Origin: Sistotremastrum niveocremeum HHB9708
Lineage: Eukaryota > Basidiomycota > Agaricomycetes > Sistotremastrales > Sistotremastraceae
Direction of reading: 5' to 3'
Assembly (NCBI GenBank): GCA_001630475.1
Contig: KV419409.1
Span: forward strand, 248,001 to 312,000
DNA length: 64,000 bases
Of this stretch, positions 1 through 11,937 are shown in pieces; the first letter of the stretch is position 1; each line of letters begins with the position of its first letter. The notes below the pieces were generated by a model, which saw only the letters and a program-made list of their open reading frames with translations, did not search any database and had not been told where the DNA came from. The translations under genes were made by a program, and so were the position numbers.

Positions 1-1029
1 CACTTTTATAAGGCCTTCGGGAGTGTTGTTCTCGGAATAGAATTTCCAAGCAAACGGCACCTGCTGCTTATTTGCCTGAGGCAGCAATCCCACGCTGTGG
101 ACCATACCAGCAAGAGCGCGTGCTGTATATGCACCTCTGGAGAATCCGAAAAGGCAGATCCTGTCGCCGGCCACATAGTGATCCATGACTGTACGATGAA
201 AGCTGTGAGTGACATAGTGGAGTCGAGTATTTCAGACTCTTACGGAATTCATAACCGTCTTTCACCTGCGGTAAGGTGAGAAAGATGATAAGAGACTGAG
301 AATATATCGCTTACATGAGCGTGGAAATACCAAGCAACGGCTTCATCGAGTTTCGATGCCACACTACGGGATAGTTGTTGAGAGGATTGGCAAAGCAAGT
401 AAACGAGAGCGTCTTACTATGTTTTGAGAGCACCACCGGTCATCGTTGGGCTGTTTGTACGTTAGCACATACTGGGTGGGATCTCTACATTGGCAACTCA
501 CTCAACGTAAGTACCGATTCCAGGCTGGTAGTAAACCATCTGACGCGTCGGATCGTTCTTTTTGAGGCACTGAAATATCCTGACAATGTTGGAGTTCTGA
601 ATGATCGTGATCAAGCCATGAAACGCGTGACAGAGATAAGAACCCTTACATCATCGTCGAACTGGTGAAGGAGGACTTAGTGCAATTCCGGATACGAATG
701 GCACAGCTTACCTGATCTCCAGTGCCGTCAAAGCACAAGACAAGAGTCCTGGGGCGATTTTTGGTGATGGGAGGCCAACATGTTTCGTCGAGGGGAACGG
801 TGGGCGGGATTATTTGATTGGCCTCGACGCGAGCAGGAGGGCTTTCAGGAGCTGCTTTCCCGTTGGGACCGTCAAGTCCTACGTCAATCAACGCATGATG
901 AGAGTCAGTTCCAGTGAGTCTATAACGGTAAGAAAATGTGGATCAGTTGGAACACTCAATGAGATGAATAATAGAGACGTACCGATGACCCAAGGTGTGA
1001 ACGTAATCGGGAATGCGTTGATAGCTCAT
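1..1029 (-). CDS. DUF2235 alpha/beta-hydrolase, copy 1 (3' end beyond window)
   Basis: This gene runs leftwards out of the window, so its C-terminal part is missing. The start at 1029 gives a short first exon (MSYQRIPDYVHTLGHR), joined over a GTACGT...TAG intron to the next exon. The next exons carry the family's opening block TCWPPIT and LVLCFDGTGDQ. Further downstream comes the nucleophile-elbow motif GFSRGAYTARALAG, in which GFSRG holds the predicted catalytic serine. DUF2235 proteins are predicted serine hydrolases related to bacterial Tle1-type phospholipases. The fungal substrate is unknown to me. No signal peptide is visible, so a cytosolic location is inferred. It lies head-to-tail with copy 2, and two further copies lie near the right end. 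Exon joins match those of the other copies and no frame break is seen in the visible part. Confidence 0.85.
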
Positions 1030-1981
1030 GGTGTTGGGGGAGGAGGTACTGGGTTGGAGTCTGAGCGAGCATCCCTAGGCATTATATACGTTTTTCTAAC
1101 GCGTTCTTCGGGATTTTGCTCTTGTGTTCTGGCAGGAGAAGAGGCCGCTGCTGTCGGAGTTCGTTTCTCGGCGGCCCTGAGTTCATCTCCCTTTCGGCGC
1201 CAGAGTGATGGTTCCTGGTTTGCTCGCGTGCCCAGGCCCGTCAGGCACGGTATGCAGTACATTTCATTCTGGACATTACATATTATATTCATCTTTTAAG
1301 AAGGTTCAGTCCTCTGAACTCAATGCGATTTTCCCGCAAATTTTACCTGTACGAGTTTACTAAAAACGAAACGAAATATAGAAAAGTGTACACAGGCTGA
1401 CTACAAAAATGTCGGTCTATTGACTCTATTCGAACCAACAAGCAGCGGGATATCCGAGTAGTTCGGGCCTGGTAATGCTGCGACAGCGCGTCTTATTTGT
1501 TTCCGTCTTAGTTCTGGGCCTGGATGGTCTTCCTGAGAAACATTCGATCAGTTCGGCTTCGGAAATAGAGCAAACTGGTTGCCTTTGCTGCTTTCTCCGA
1601 ACGCCTTCAGACCTGGGCCGAAGGGAGAATTCATAAAGCTACAGAAGAAAAGGCTGATGGATTTCCTGGAAGGAAAGCCTCGATCTTCTTCTCCCCATTA
1701 GCGTAAGTGTAGCGAGTGTACTCCGTGGCTCACCACAGGCAGGTGTTTTCAAACAAAGTTGATGCGACCTAGACGACGGGTTGATGGAGAATGAATGAGA
1801 ATGGAGTCTTCCAAAAACCCGCACATGAATGCATGAATAGCAATAGAAAAAATCAGTGCAAGTGTATTTCTTTATACTTAGGGCGTTTCGTTACATTTAC
1901 ATCTGAAAGCTTTGGACACTACGCCCCGGGCACAATAGCTACAGATCAGATACGACAATCACATAGTTTAACACTATTCGA
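1030..1981. other. Intergenic stretch between DUF2235 copies 1 and 2
   Basis: This stretch holds the promoter side of copy 1 and the 3' side of copy 2. No gene, RNA or repeat could be recognised; short open frames lack any family signature. Confidence 0.5.
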
Positions 1982-4404
1982 CTAGGTTTCACCGCTATGT
2001 TCGTCCAGTCCCACCCTACACGTCCATCATAAGCACTCGTATTTGGGGCGGACACCCTTGAAGCAAACACACGTACCATTGGAAAGACGGAGGCAGATTC
2101 TCTTTCTCAAAACGAAGGGCATGTTCTTTTCCCTTGCTATCAACCCAATACGCATTCGGTAGATATTTACCCTTCTTTCGTTTCTCCGAGTCCTCCTTAT
2201 AAGCATCCACGTATTCGAAATTCTCGTATCGGTATTTAACAGCACGATGCACGAGGACGGGATAAAGTGGGTTCTTGAGAATAGGAATACGACGTCCTTT
2301 TCCCAAATTCCATCGCCTATTATCAGAGTCAATGGCTTTCATTCCGCTCTGCAGAGAAAAAGAAAGCATACCAGTAAGGTTTCTCAATCACAAATCGTCC
2401 GTCTTCGTTCAGCACTCTATTCTTCATTGGCAGGATTTCGAGAAGCCACCAAATCGGCTTTAGTTTTAGTTGATCAAATCTTTGCTCCACGGCGTCCTTC
2501 AATTCGTCCTTTGGAATAGGCGTCGGGTTGATGACAGGCGGTAGAGGAAGATTGAAGATAGGCGGATCATCATTATGCGGAACGACGGGAAGATTTTGAG
2601 GGCTGAGGCCAATCAAAGAAAGCTGAGCCAGATCGAAGAGAATCCCCGTTTGGGTCACGATCGTTTCGTGAATCAGCCAACGAAGCGGAACCATAGCCAA
2701 ATTGATCGTGACTTCATTCTTGACATTCCCTCCTCCCACGTCACTCTAGAAAAGATTGTTCTGTCAGCAAATCTACTTGTGCAATGGGTAAAGCTCACAT
2801 GGCTCCCAGCAAACCAGACTTCCATATGATCGGTTTCATTCCATGTCGTATTCTTGGCGTTAATATTAACGCTCTTTCCCTCAACAGCGTCAGACTGACT
2901 CAGCGTTCCGGTGAGCTGATGTTTTTTTATCTTTCTGTCGTCTGGGAGAGTCTTTCGAGGTGGATTATGGAAGTGGTTGGGTTGGAAACGGACACGACGT
3001 TCATCCAGGGATAGCGCGTGTCTGAACACTCTGATTGCTCGATTTCCATCAGTGAACGGAAGCTCTCTCGGAATGATGCCGACGGAAGCCACGGTATCGA
3101 AGACCCCAACAAAGTCGATTCTAACGTTGTTCGAGAAAGCCGCTTTAAATTCCGAAGCCTGTTCGCGTTTGTGTCATTAAAATGTCTCCTGCTATAACCA
3201 AGACTTACTCTGCTGTCGCCTTTAGGGGATTGGTCCTTGTAGAACTTCCAAGCGAAAGGAACCTGTTGCGTGTTCGACTGCGGCAACAGGCCGACTCTCT
3301 GGACCATCCCAGCCAGAGCACGGGCGGTGTAAGCTCCACGAGAGAATCCGATCAAACATATTCGGTCTCCTTTAACATAATGCTCCATCACTGACAATAA
3401 CCATAAGAGATAATCGGAGCCCCTTGTCTTGCAAGCACGTACAGAATTTGTAACCTTCTTGAACCTATCGACATTCAAGCGAATGTGAGGAACAACATGA
3501 AGATCACAAGTTACAACTTACATGAGCATGAAGATACCAGGCAATGGCCTCATCGAGCTTCGTTGCTATACTAGTAAGCAATCAGTTCGACTAAAGACGG
3601 CACACCAAGAGGTACATACTATCGCCGTATGGCTCCCGTAATATTTGGGCTTAGAAAGATTCGAAGTCAGATGTGGACCAGGACTATTCAAGATCTTCGG
3701 GGCGAGCTTACTCTCCGTAGGTGCCAATCCCAGACTGATAATATACCATCTGCCTTGTTGGATCATTTTTCTTTAGGCATTGAAAGAATTTGATGATGTT
3801 GGAGTTCTAAGTGTATTGTCAATCCATGTTATCCGGCTTGAGAAGAAATGAACTGACATCTTCGTCGAACTGAAGCGCATTACGTAAGCAATAGCACGAA
3901 AAAGGGCGATTTATCCTACTTGGTCTCCTGTTCCATCAAAGCATAAAACGAGCGTTCTCTGACGTTTCACAGTTATAGGTGGCCAACATGTCGTATCGAC
4001 GGGAATCGTAGGAGGAATGATAGGATTGCCGACGAGTACGGTGTCTTTTCCGCTCCCGATGCTCTGGTTGAGCGGAAAGCCTGGTTCGAAGGCAGTTAGA
4101 TATCCTTCCCCTATCAGGAATAAACTCATGCGCACCCGTTGAATTCGTCGTCTGAGTACCTGAACTTCCATTTGCTGGGCTGGAGGTGCAAAAGATTTCA
4201 AGTCAATAGACGATGTATGGAAGACTTGGAGATGCATTACTCTGCAGGAGGAGAGGCGGGCGGTGGAGCAGGCGTTGGATTTGCTACAGGTTTCTGCACA
4301 TGAAGGGCCTGGTCAGGACGAGGTATATGGATAGCAGGCCAGTGCGAAGACCAACAGTCGCGCTTTGACTATCCACATCTGAGAGGCGTTGGTATCCGGA
4401 GCTC
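1982..4404 (-). CDS. DUF2235 alpha/beta-hydrolase, copy 2
   Basis: A complete multi-exon predicted serine hydrolase. I place the start at 4404 because the first exon (MSSGYQRLSDVDSQ) matches the first exon of copy 4 (MSSGYQPLSDVDSQ). A Pro-rich exon and a Ser/Thr-rich linker follow. Then come the core motifs TCWPPIT, LVLCFDGTGDQ, the nucleophile elbow GFSRGAYTARALAG, the block GVFDTVASVGI with a likely catalytic Asp, and RHALSLDERR with a likely catalytic His. The tail carries RRIPI, RYENFEYVDAY and the Tyr/Lys-rich end. The last coding exon follows a GTACGT...TAG intron and ends at 1982. It is much closer to copy 4, about 57 kb away on the other strand, than to its neighbour copy 1. No disabling change was seen. 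Enzyme activity and substrate are unproven. Confidence 0.85.
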
Positions 4405-5093
4405 ATGGTGGGCAGACTCAGACTCTCGGTCTTGGGACGTGCGAGACATGGAGAAGAATCATCCTCTATATAGGAAAGCTATTCGCTTCGAGAAGAATAG
4501 TGAGTGAGCGCATCAGAGAGGCACAGGGACGAGATATTGAGACGGGATTATTTTGCGGAGTTTGGAGGTTTTGTTTGACAGCGGATCCGAATCAGAATAT
4601 ACTTCATGCACATATGTAACACCAAAGAAGTGGAGCATCAAGGAATTCACTAGCCTTTCAGAGGACTAGCACGCGATTATGATATCCTGCTTGATCCATA
4701 TGAAAGAACAGTCATTGAGGACAGAAATTGACGATCCAATATATGAAACTCAGGCTGGTACCTAGGTACCTGAAACTACAATATGAATACGGATATGTAC
4801 AAGAGTAGCAAAACAACGACATGACAAGTTGAGAACGTGCGTCTACTGCATGCAGATCTTGTTCTCACACATGGGCTAAGCCGAAGACCATCAAGGTCAT
4901 GGGAGTTCTCAGGGTCCACCGGGATTTGGACAAAAGTCGGCATCTTGATCATATTCCCGTCCGTCAGTCGAGCGCAGAAGGTGAATCTTTCACGCGACCT
5001 ATCGAGTCCCCATTGAAGGCACTTGGCCGATATCATAGGGAAGTTGTCGGCTCGAAAATGGACAGATAGACAAAGGGACAGCCGCCTTGCAAT
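4405..5093. other. Intergenic stretch: DUF2235 copy 2 promoter and antiporter 3' side
   Basis: This lies upstream of DUF2235 copy 2 and downstream of the antiporter stop. An open frame at about 4776-5036 on the minus strand follows the antiporter but has no family signature and no clear splice link, so I treat it as noncoding. Confidence 0.4.
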
Positions 5094-6954
5094 TCAGGCT
5101 CGCAGACTATCGCTGGTGATATTCGAAGGATCAGGAGGACTTGCTGGTCCCTTTTCGTCCCAAGAAACGACTACAGTGTTGGTTCTCGACTCTTCCGGTT
5201 TCCTAGCTTTATTCCAAATTCGCTCGCCGAGCGCAAAGAACGGGATTGAAAGTCCATCTCGCATGATCTTAGCCGGCATGAACTTGGAGCGCAATTAAAC
5301 CCACTCACGAACGACAAGAGACACGAGAAAGATAAACGAGACGATAGGTTGCGTCACACTAGCCAACAACTCGATTTGGTTCGCAGGAGGATAGTTAGGC
5401 TGGGGCAACTTGGAAACGGCCAAGGTAGATATATAGATGGCTATACCTAGATGAATATGGGATTGACGAGATAAACGAAGGCACGCACCACCGACACCCA
5501 TCGGACCAAAGTGACCGCATAGCAGAGTCTGTCTAATATTTCGGAGGTCGGGGACAAGCTTTTGTAAGAGGAGAATAGCCGGTATTCTCCGCAATGCTAT
5601 GAGACTGATCCCAAGCACTACAAGTCTCCACGGAGCGATACCCAAGTCTACTGCATTGAAAGTGTTAAACGGAATCCTAAAGCAAGTCAGATGACGACAT
5701 AATTCCCGATAAGAGGGGACACACCATGCCCCTATGTACAGAAAGCCAACGCTGGTGATGATGAGGTCCATAAGAGGGACAAACATCGAAGCCTCAGTTT
5801 TTTCGTTAAACTTCTTGTCCCACGAAATCGCATTTCCAGCAGCGAAACATGCCAACAATTCATCGCATCCAATCATATTGGCGACGCCCATAATAAAGAT
5901 CGCCAAGGCAAGGTACTGAAGAGCAAAAGACTCCAAGTCAATGAAATTCCTCTTATGAGCGAATTTCAGGATATAGCGCAATGCGGTACCGATGACGGCT
6001 CCGAAGAATGTGCCGAAAATGACCTGATCTGGATGTCTGTGTTATGACGATGTATGATAGAGATGAGGTTCTCACAAACATAAACATCCGAATAGAAGCC
6101 ACTTGCCAACGGCGGATTTTGTGGTAGCTTCGAGGGTAAGGTAAATCGGAAGCGTAAGGAATGGGTACGCCATCCCGTCGTTTGAGGCAGACTCGGCAGC
6201 TAGAAGGAGGCGTATATGTCGAGGGACATGCTTGACTGCGAAATCGCCCATGATTATGGCTACTGCGAGTATCTAAGGTTATAGCTTAGTTGTGATTTGA
6301 GCATTAATAAGTTGGAAGACCAACCGGATCGGTCGGTGTTAGGCAAGCAGATATGACGAGAGCGGACGTGAAGTTGAGTGAAGGGAACAATCCGATGATC
6401 AAGCCGGCCGAGATGAACCAACCAAACGTCATTAGCGGGACGATGAGAAAGACGAGGCTTCTCCAATTGGACGCCATGTAAGATCCTGGCAGTTCTACGC
6501 CGATAGCGAACACTCCCGTGGCTAGTACGAAGCGCATCACTTCTAGGGTGACTTGATCTGTGGATCCCCAGGACCTAGGATTGAAGATGTCGGCGCCATA
6601 AGGGCCTACCATGTTAAGATGGAAATGCGAGGTGAGGGTGGTTTATAGCATACCGATTGCAATCCCAAATGCCGTTGCTAGAACGCATTCTCCCAAGTAT
6701 AGCTGTTCTTTATGAGACCGAGATGATGTGTCTGATCAATTGGCCCACTTTCTCTCTGATAATGAGGGCAACGGTGCTGAACTACATCCGCAACACGATC
6801 AACTACAAAAATTCATGAATTGAAAGAGGACGAACCACAACAAGGAATCCAGCAACACAGAGGTATGCCTGATTAGCGATCGTCACCTATCACCTGGTAA
6901 GTGTCCCGAAATGTCTTTGAGTAAATCACTGACTGTAACAAGCTGAATGACCAT
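5094..6954 (-). CDS. Na+/H+ antiporter, NHA1/Sod2 type (CPA family)
   Basis: This predicted plasma-membrane cation/proton antiporter would export Na+ or K+ in exchange for protons. The start at 6954 gives MVIQLVT, then NQAYLCVAGFLVV, a typical first membrane segment, then EKLYLGE after an intron. Later exons give GPYGADIFNPRSWG, VMRFVLATGVFAIGVELP and the transport-core motif LTPTDPVG. DELLACFAAGNAISWD, with its acidic residues, matches the signature of fungal NHA1/Sod2 proteins. A 52-bp intron restores VVHGLSIPFFALGERIWNK near the end. About nine short introns are inferred. The protein would be roughly 470 residues with a short hydrophilic tail. That is close to the fission yeast Sod2 form and unlike the long-tailed budding yeast Nha1. 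The gene is transcribed in the same direction as its neighbours on both sides. Confidence 0.87.
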
Positions 6955-7269
6955 TAGGCATGATAACGAAGACTGAGAACTGAATGGGAGTATGTCACGG
7001 CGTGACGCTGACAAAGCGACTTATGAGATCCGACGGAGCGATCCGATTGGCAGAACGAGAAATGCAGTGAAATCGAACAGTGTGAGTTTCTTTTTCTTTT
7101 GATACAATACATGTTACAACACAACAAGTGAACTGTGGATGGTACGATTATCTTCATGGAAGCACGATAGAGACAAAATTGGGTTTGGGGTTTGACTTTC
7201 TGCCAGCCATTTAAGGAACATATGAGTTACATGACAGGGCTTGAAACTTGAGAGCGATCGACGTCACAC
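6955..7269. other. Short intergenic stretch
   Basis: Promoter side of the antiporter gene and 3' side of the DUF1295 gene. Nothing else recognised. Confidence 0.5.
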
Positions 7270-8392
7270 TTAACCGCGAGGACCCCAGGGAAACATGACA
7301 GGGACACGCCTATGCAAAATTTTAGCATAGTGACAAATAAAAGTTGGAGACATGCGATTCGTGGACCAGGGTAAGAAAAGATGAAAAAAAAACTACTGAC
7401 TCCTTATATTCTTTCCACTTAGGATCGTCGCCGAACTTCTTATCACCGGATTTTTCCAAAGGTGGGATTCCAGACACCTTGAGACCACTAAGAATCGGCC
7501 AACTACAAAAAGGCGAAAATATACACTTTACCTTCGTCAACAGGAAGTAGGTCAAGGCCGGACTTGCCGCTGCCACGATTGGGATATACGACGGGAACGC
7601 GGCTGTTTGGAGGGTCCGAGTTGCGAGGAGCCAGATTCCAGTCCAGATCCCGACTTCACCGACATAGCTTATAGACCCCTTCATAAACTTCACATACGAA
7701 AAACGACGATGAAGAAACATACTTCGGGTGTCTTGATATGCCCCAGAGTCCCCTGGTGATGAATTTCTCGGAATGCTTTCCTTCTGCCTTTTCCCTTCTC
7801 CAGGCGCTCTTCTGATTGTCGGCGATGACCTCAAAGAGGAACGACCCGCCCACGAGAGCAAGGGCAGCAAAGTCGCGACGTCCTAGAGGAGGGTGTAATG
7901 GTGTCGGAAGCGTATTAACGAGGTACACCGGAAGGCCAACTACGAACACCCAAGTTGCTAAGAGCCCGATGAAATGTATTAGCGTTGACAATAAGCCCAG
8001 ACGACGAGCTGACCTTGGGCCATCCAGAAAGCTGTGAACTTGGCGGGCTCTTTTTTGACCTCGTCGAACCTCGAGTCACCGCCTGCTTTGATCGCCCTCA
8101 TTGCCAAGAAGCTGCCCAATCGGGCGGTCCATATTCCAAGGGCTGCGCTTAACAACAACTGTCTCGGTGCGAAGGACGTTATGGATGGTAGCAAAGCGCC
8201 AGGTATGCGATCCCAGTACTTTGCACGAAGGCTCGGATAGTAAAGAGATACGAAGGTAGTCGAAAGAAACCCGGCTGCACCGCCCAGGTCGTAGTATTTC
8301 TCATTTTGAAGCGGAACGAAGACACCCGCTAAGATTGCTTGAAGAGCGAAAGCACTCGTTGCGCACGGCAATAGTCTTGAGAGCACGGCCAT
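7270..8392 (-). CDS. DUF1295 (steroid 5-alpha-reductase-like) membrane protein
   Basis: A polytopic membrane protein of the DUF1295 family, related to steroid 5-alpha-reductase and isoprenylcysteine methyltransferase folds. Family members are predicted lipid or sterol oxidoreductases, but the substrate of this fungal branch is unknown. The start at 8392 gives MAVLSRLLPCATSAFALQ. An in-frame ATG upstream at 8476 is possible. An intron starting GTCAGC joins FWMAQ to TWVFVVGLPVYLVN, as expected for the family. The C-terminal signature follows: GLWGISRHPKY, YVGEVGIWTGIWLL, SGIPPLEKSGDKKFGDDPKW and a last exon ending RVPVMFPWGPRG. The final exon follows a GTCAGT...ATAG intron and stops at 7270. 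The HPKY and LLEK-like motifs are the conserved cofactor-side residues of this superfamily. No frame break was found. Confidence 0.85.
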
Positions 8393-10533
8393 GGTGGGCG
8401 TTGAGGAGGGTTCGATGGTATCGCCCTGACACACGAGCTGACCGCCATCAATCGAGACAGAATCGCGTGACGTCACATCTTGCGTCGTGTTTGTCTTGCC
8501 TTTTTCGGCTCATCCCATCATCAGTCGCAACGCGACGTCGGCCTTGTTCCGACTTCCATGCCATTGGAAAAGATCACAGGTTTACTTTTAAATTTGAGCT
8601 GTTTGGATGTCGGTTATTATTCGACACGAGCTTCAGACACCACTGAAGGCGCACAACAAGGGGCCAATCGAGGCGCTGGCTCTCCTTATCATACTACGGT
8701 ACCAAAATCGTGACCAGATCAACAGGGAAATATAAATCCAAGCCAGCCACACAGAAGCAAATCTGGTCCCAGCGCAGACAGCATTATTATATATATTTTC
8801 CGCATTCTAGATCGTCAAGACCTTCACTTCGGACAAGGGATACAGTACAAGATTTATACCAGTGATCGCCGCAATGAGTTGTTTACAAGTATTATACAGG
8901 AACGGAGTTCGGAGGGCTTCCACGGGTGGTAATTCTACAAGGACGTCTGGATTCGGACCCTGGACCGGTGTCTTTCGGCCTTCCATTGCGTCTATGGCTT
9001 CACTGCGTGTTGATGCCACGACAGCAGGGGACCAGTTTCAGCTCCGACAACTCGAAGAATATTCACGTACAGAGATAATTTGAGAAGAGTGCCACACTCA
9101 AAACCTTCGAGCTGGTCTAGAACATGTTGTAAGCTTCCGTTGCCCAAGGAGGTGGGTTATGAGCTCAAACCGGTCAGTGCAAGACTCTTAGTTGAAGACA
9201 CAAAAAAAAATTATAATCAGGCAGTGTTGCTGTTTCAAAAGGGTACATTGAGGCTGCGTGATCTCAAGAAAGAGAGCTTAAGTTCAACCAGAGCCCTTAT
9301 GAAGAGAATCCTTGAGTGTTAATACCTAGAACCACCGGAAACCATGAAGCGCGGCCATCCGTTCCGAGTCCGTGCTTCGGGCTTATATCATGCTCGCTAC
9401 TTAAGCCAGGAATCTGTAGCTTTTTAAGAGCATTTGAGATATACGAATGATGATTTCGGGGTTTCCTTTTCAAACGGGGGTGAACAAGAAGATGAACGGA
9501 GATCTGATTTTCACAGGTGGGGCTGGTGGGCAGTTGTCATTGGCCAGGCGGCGGTCTTCACAAGCTCGTCTCAATGTCAACATTCATGTCTTTGCATTTC
9601 TGAGATTGGAAAGTGGACGCCTATTCTTGTATTGGCTATCCAGCCCTCGGTCCGAATCACATGCATACGCCTCGATTCAACAGGCGAGTGGCGCCGGACG
9701 CTTCGGCCCAGCAACTCGGCGACAAACAAACAAACTGAAAAGACGACGAAATCACGTCTTCCAACGAATTGGGAAATACCAAACACGAAAGGACAAGACC
9801 GTTGGTCATCGCAATTCATTGAATGATCTTCATGAGCCCATCGGCTGACCGACTGTGTTCCAATCTCCGTCATCTCCGCGCATAGCACTGAGGGGACTAG
9901 AGGAACTCCGATTGTGTTCCGGCCCTGACTGCATCTCTTGTTATTTTTCTTGAGGTGCGTTAAACTCGGTTTAAGTACAATAGGAATCATAGAGGTAGGC
10001 TGTTGGGAAGCATCAATTTCAAGTCCCCGAGTACCTAGTGTGGTTCTCTCTTGGGTGCGTTTCAAATTAGGCCAAATATGGCGGAGGTTAGAAAGAGCCA
10101 CATTTCGAAGAGGCCATAGTCTTCCAATGGCTTCACCACGAGACTCTGAATATCGGCTTTGTTCTTGGTTCAAGTCTCCCGGTATAGCCGGAGAGCTCGG
10201 AATGGAAACGATTCCACATTAGTCCAGCCAGAGAAAAATCTTTTGTAAAGAGCTGGAGAAACGCTCAGCCCGACGGACCACGCGATCGGCACATGGGTTG
10301 CTCGGGTTGTCAAAAAACTCGCCTGAGCTTTAAGGTTGAGTCGGGAATCGCTGGACGGCGTCACAGCTTTGACTCAACGAGTCGGTATAAGATGCGATGG
10401 CCAGGTCATCCTTGTAGAAATCAAGCCATAGGTCGATAGCTGCAAAGCTTCAGGCATCTACATATCCAGAAGACACATAATATAAAAGACAACGTAAGCA
10501 TCACGGCGTCAAAGATAAAAATTACGCTTACAG
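8393..10533. other. Long stretch with no supported gene
   Basis: About 2.1 kb between two genes. Open frames of 130-200 codons exist at 9447-9848 (plus) and 9577-10173 (minus), overlapping each other. Neither shows a domain, a membrane segment or a convincing splice model. No tRNA-like box, transposon end or tandem repeat was seen. Confidence 0.4.
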
Positions 10534-11435
10534 AATATTGCAGCCCCGAAAAACATTTCGTAGTCACTAAACGAACGCTACAAGAAACCTTTCGGATAAC
10601 CAAATTGGCATCTGCACACTCGAGATCAGCGAGATACATCGCGTCTGATGACCCTGACGTTGATTCGAACGCTATCATCGTTCCGTCTTCGTCACTTTCA
10701 AACCATGATTTCCAATATCATGGCCCCTCATTCTCTTCTTCTTCACATTACGTTCCATCACCTTGGACATCAGCACAACAGCCTCCAAGTCGGTCCATCC
10801 AATCGAGTTATGGGTTTGGATACCCAAACTCGTCTTCAATTCACCAACAAGGGCCGTATGTCACCTCCCTGGCATCCGATTCTCCAGAGATAGATCCACT
10901 ATATCAGAGAGGTCATTTTTCTTCGCCACCTCATGGGTATCAATACAACCATGCGCCCATATATCCGTCGTTGGGTCCGAACGCGGCAATTTCTGCCCGT
11001 GAAAGAACTCCGGAACGTGACGGCCTTGACGCACTTTCGGAGGACGAAGAGAACGAGAGGTCGCTTCCTGTAGCGACCTTTTCTGGATCGAACTATCGGT
11101 CACCCCACGAAGGTCAAGTCTCTCGTAGCTCAGCACAGAGGCAGCCACATTTCAGCGAGCTTTCCCGGCAGTATGATGAGACATCGTCATTCTCCTCGCG
11201 ATCTTCATCCGGATCAGCACGCTCGTCCCGGCGGACGCATGCACATTCAGACCGATCCTCAAGCTATGGTGGCCCCCATTACACGACAGGAAATGGAGGC
11301 GATGGAAGCGCAGGGGGAAGAGGAGGAGATGGTGGTGATATTGATTGTCGCAACGGATGGGACAATTCTCATGAAGAGACCAACTTCAACGGTGCCACAG
11401 TGGTCCATAATTATTATTTTGGACGGGGTCAATAG
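10534..11435 (+). CDS. Hypothetical disordered Ser/Tyr/Gly-rich protein (5' end unresolved)
   Basis: A long frame ending at 11435 encodes roughly 290 residues of low complexity. It runs from a Ser/His/Tyr/Pro-rich part (SSSSHYVPSPWTSAQQPP) through an acidic patch (DALSEDEENE) and a Ser-rich stretch to a glycine/aspartate run (GGDGSAGGRGGDGGD). It ends VVHNYYFGRGQ. No domain, signal peptide or membrane segment is visible, so I give no function. There is no ATG in this frame near its beginning. A likely acceptor (CTTACAG) ends at 10533 and a matching GTAAGC donor lies near 10493, so at least one upstream exon is expected but could not be assigned. The even codon flow and the conserved-looking C-terminal end favour a real gene. 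Confidence 0.5.
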
Positions 11436-11937
11436 AGTACCTTCTTTGCCATGGAGTAGAGAGTAGACAATGGATATTGCGATTAACGTTCGTGGCCCTC
11501 GCGATGCGACGTTTGGTCCGATTAATGTTCCCGACCTTGATGCAAAGCGATGGTCATTCGAGCATCTGCGATCGGCTTCATCGAACCAGCAGCTGGAATT
11601 CATCGACAGGAAATTCTCACATTGACGAGAACTGCGTCACAAGCTGCCTTGGAATGTGGATAGACAAAGACGATCTAAACAGTCCGGAATGAGTTCTGGT
11701 GTCGGCGCTTAAATCGTAGTGCTCTGCTCTCGGCCTTCTCGCTGCCCTTGTCGTTTCCCTGGGTAGGTACTATCCACTTCCAAGTGTTCATACTTTTTGA
11801 ACAAGTTAGTTTATGTACGCGATGTCTCCCCAGCCAAGTAAATATTCGCCCAAGATAGATACAATGAATATATGTATCAAAATAATACTATCAGAACGAA
11901 GTCCATGATTCGAAACCACACTCAGCGTCCACAGGAT
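11436..11937. other. Convergent 3' intergenic stretch
   Basis: This lies between the ends of two convergent genes. Nothing recognised apart from AT-rich probable 3' untranslated sequence. Confidence 0.5.

Noticed and set aside
3911-4237. Start of DUF2235 copy 2 at an in-frame ATG at 4237.
   Set aside because: Comparison with copy 4 shows a conserved exon structure beginning MSSGYQ at 4404, and the intervening Ser/Thr linker lies in another frame joined by an intron.
9447-10173. Two overlapping open frames of 134 and 199 codons on opposite strands.
   Set aside because: No domain, no membrane or signal segment, no convincing splice sites and mutually exclusive coding; chance open frames are likely.
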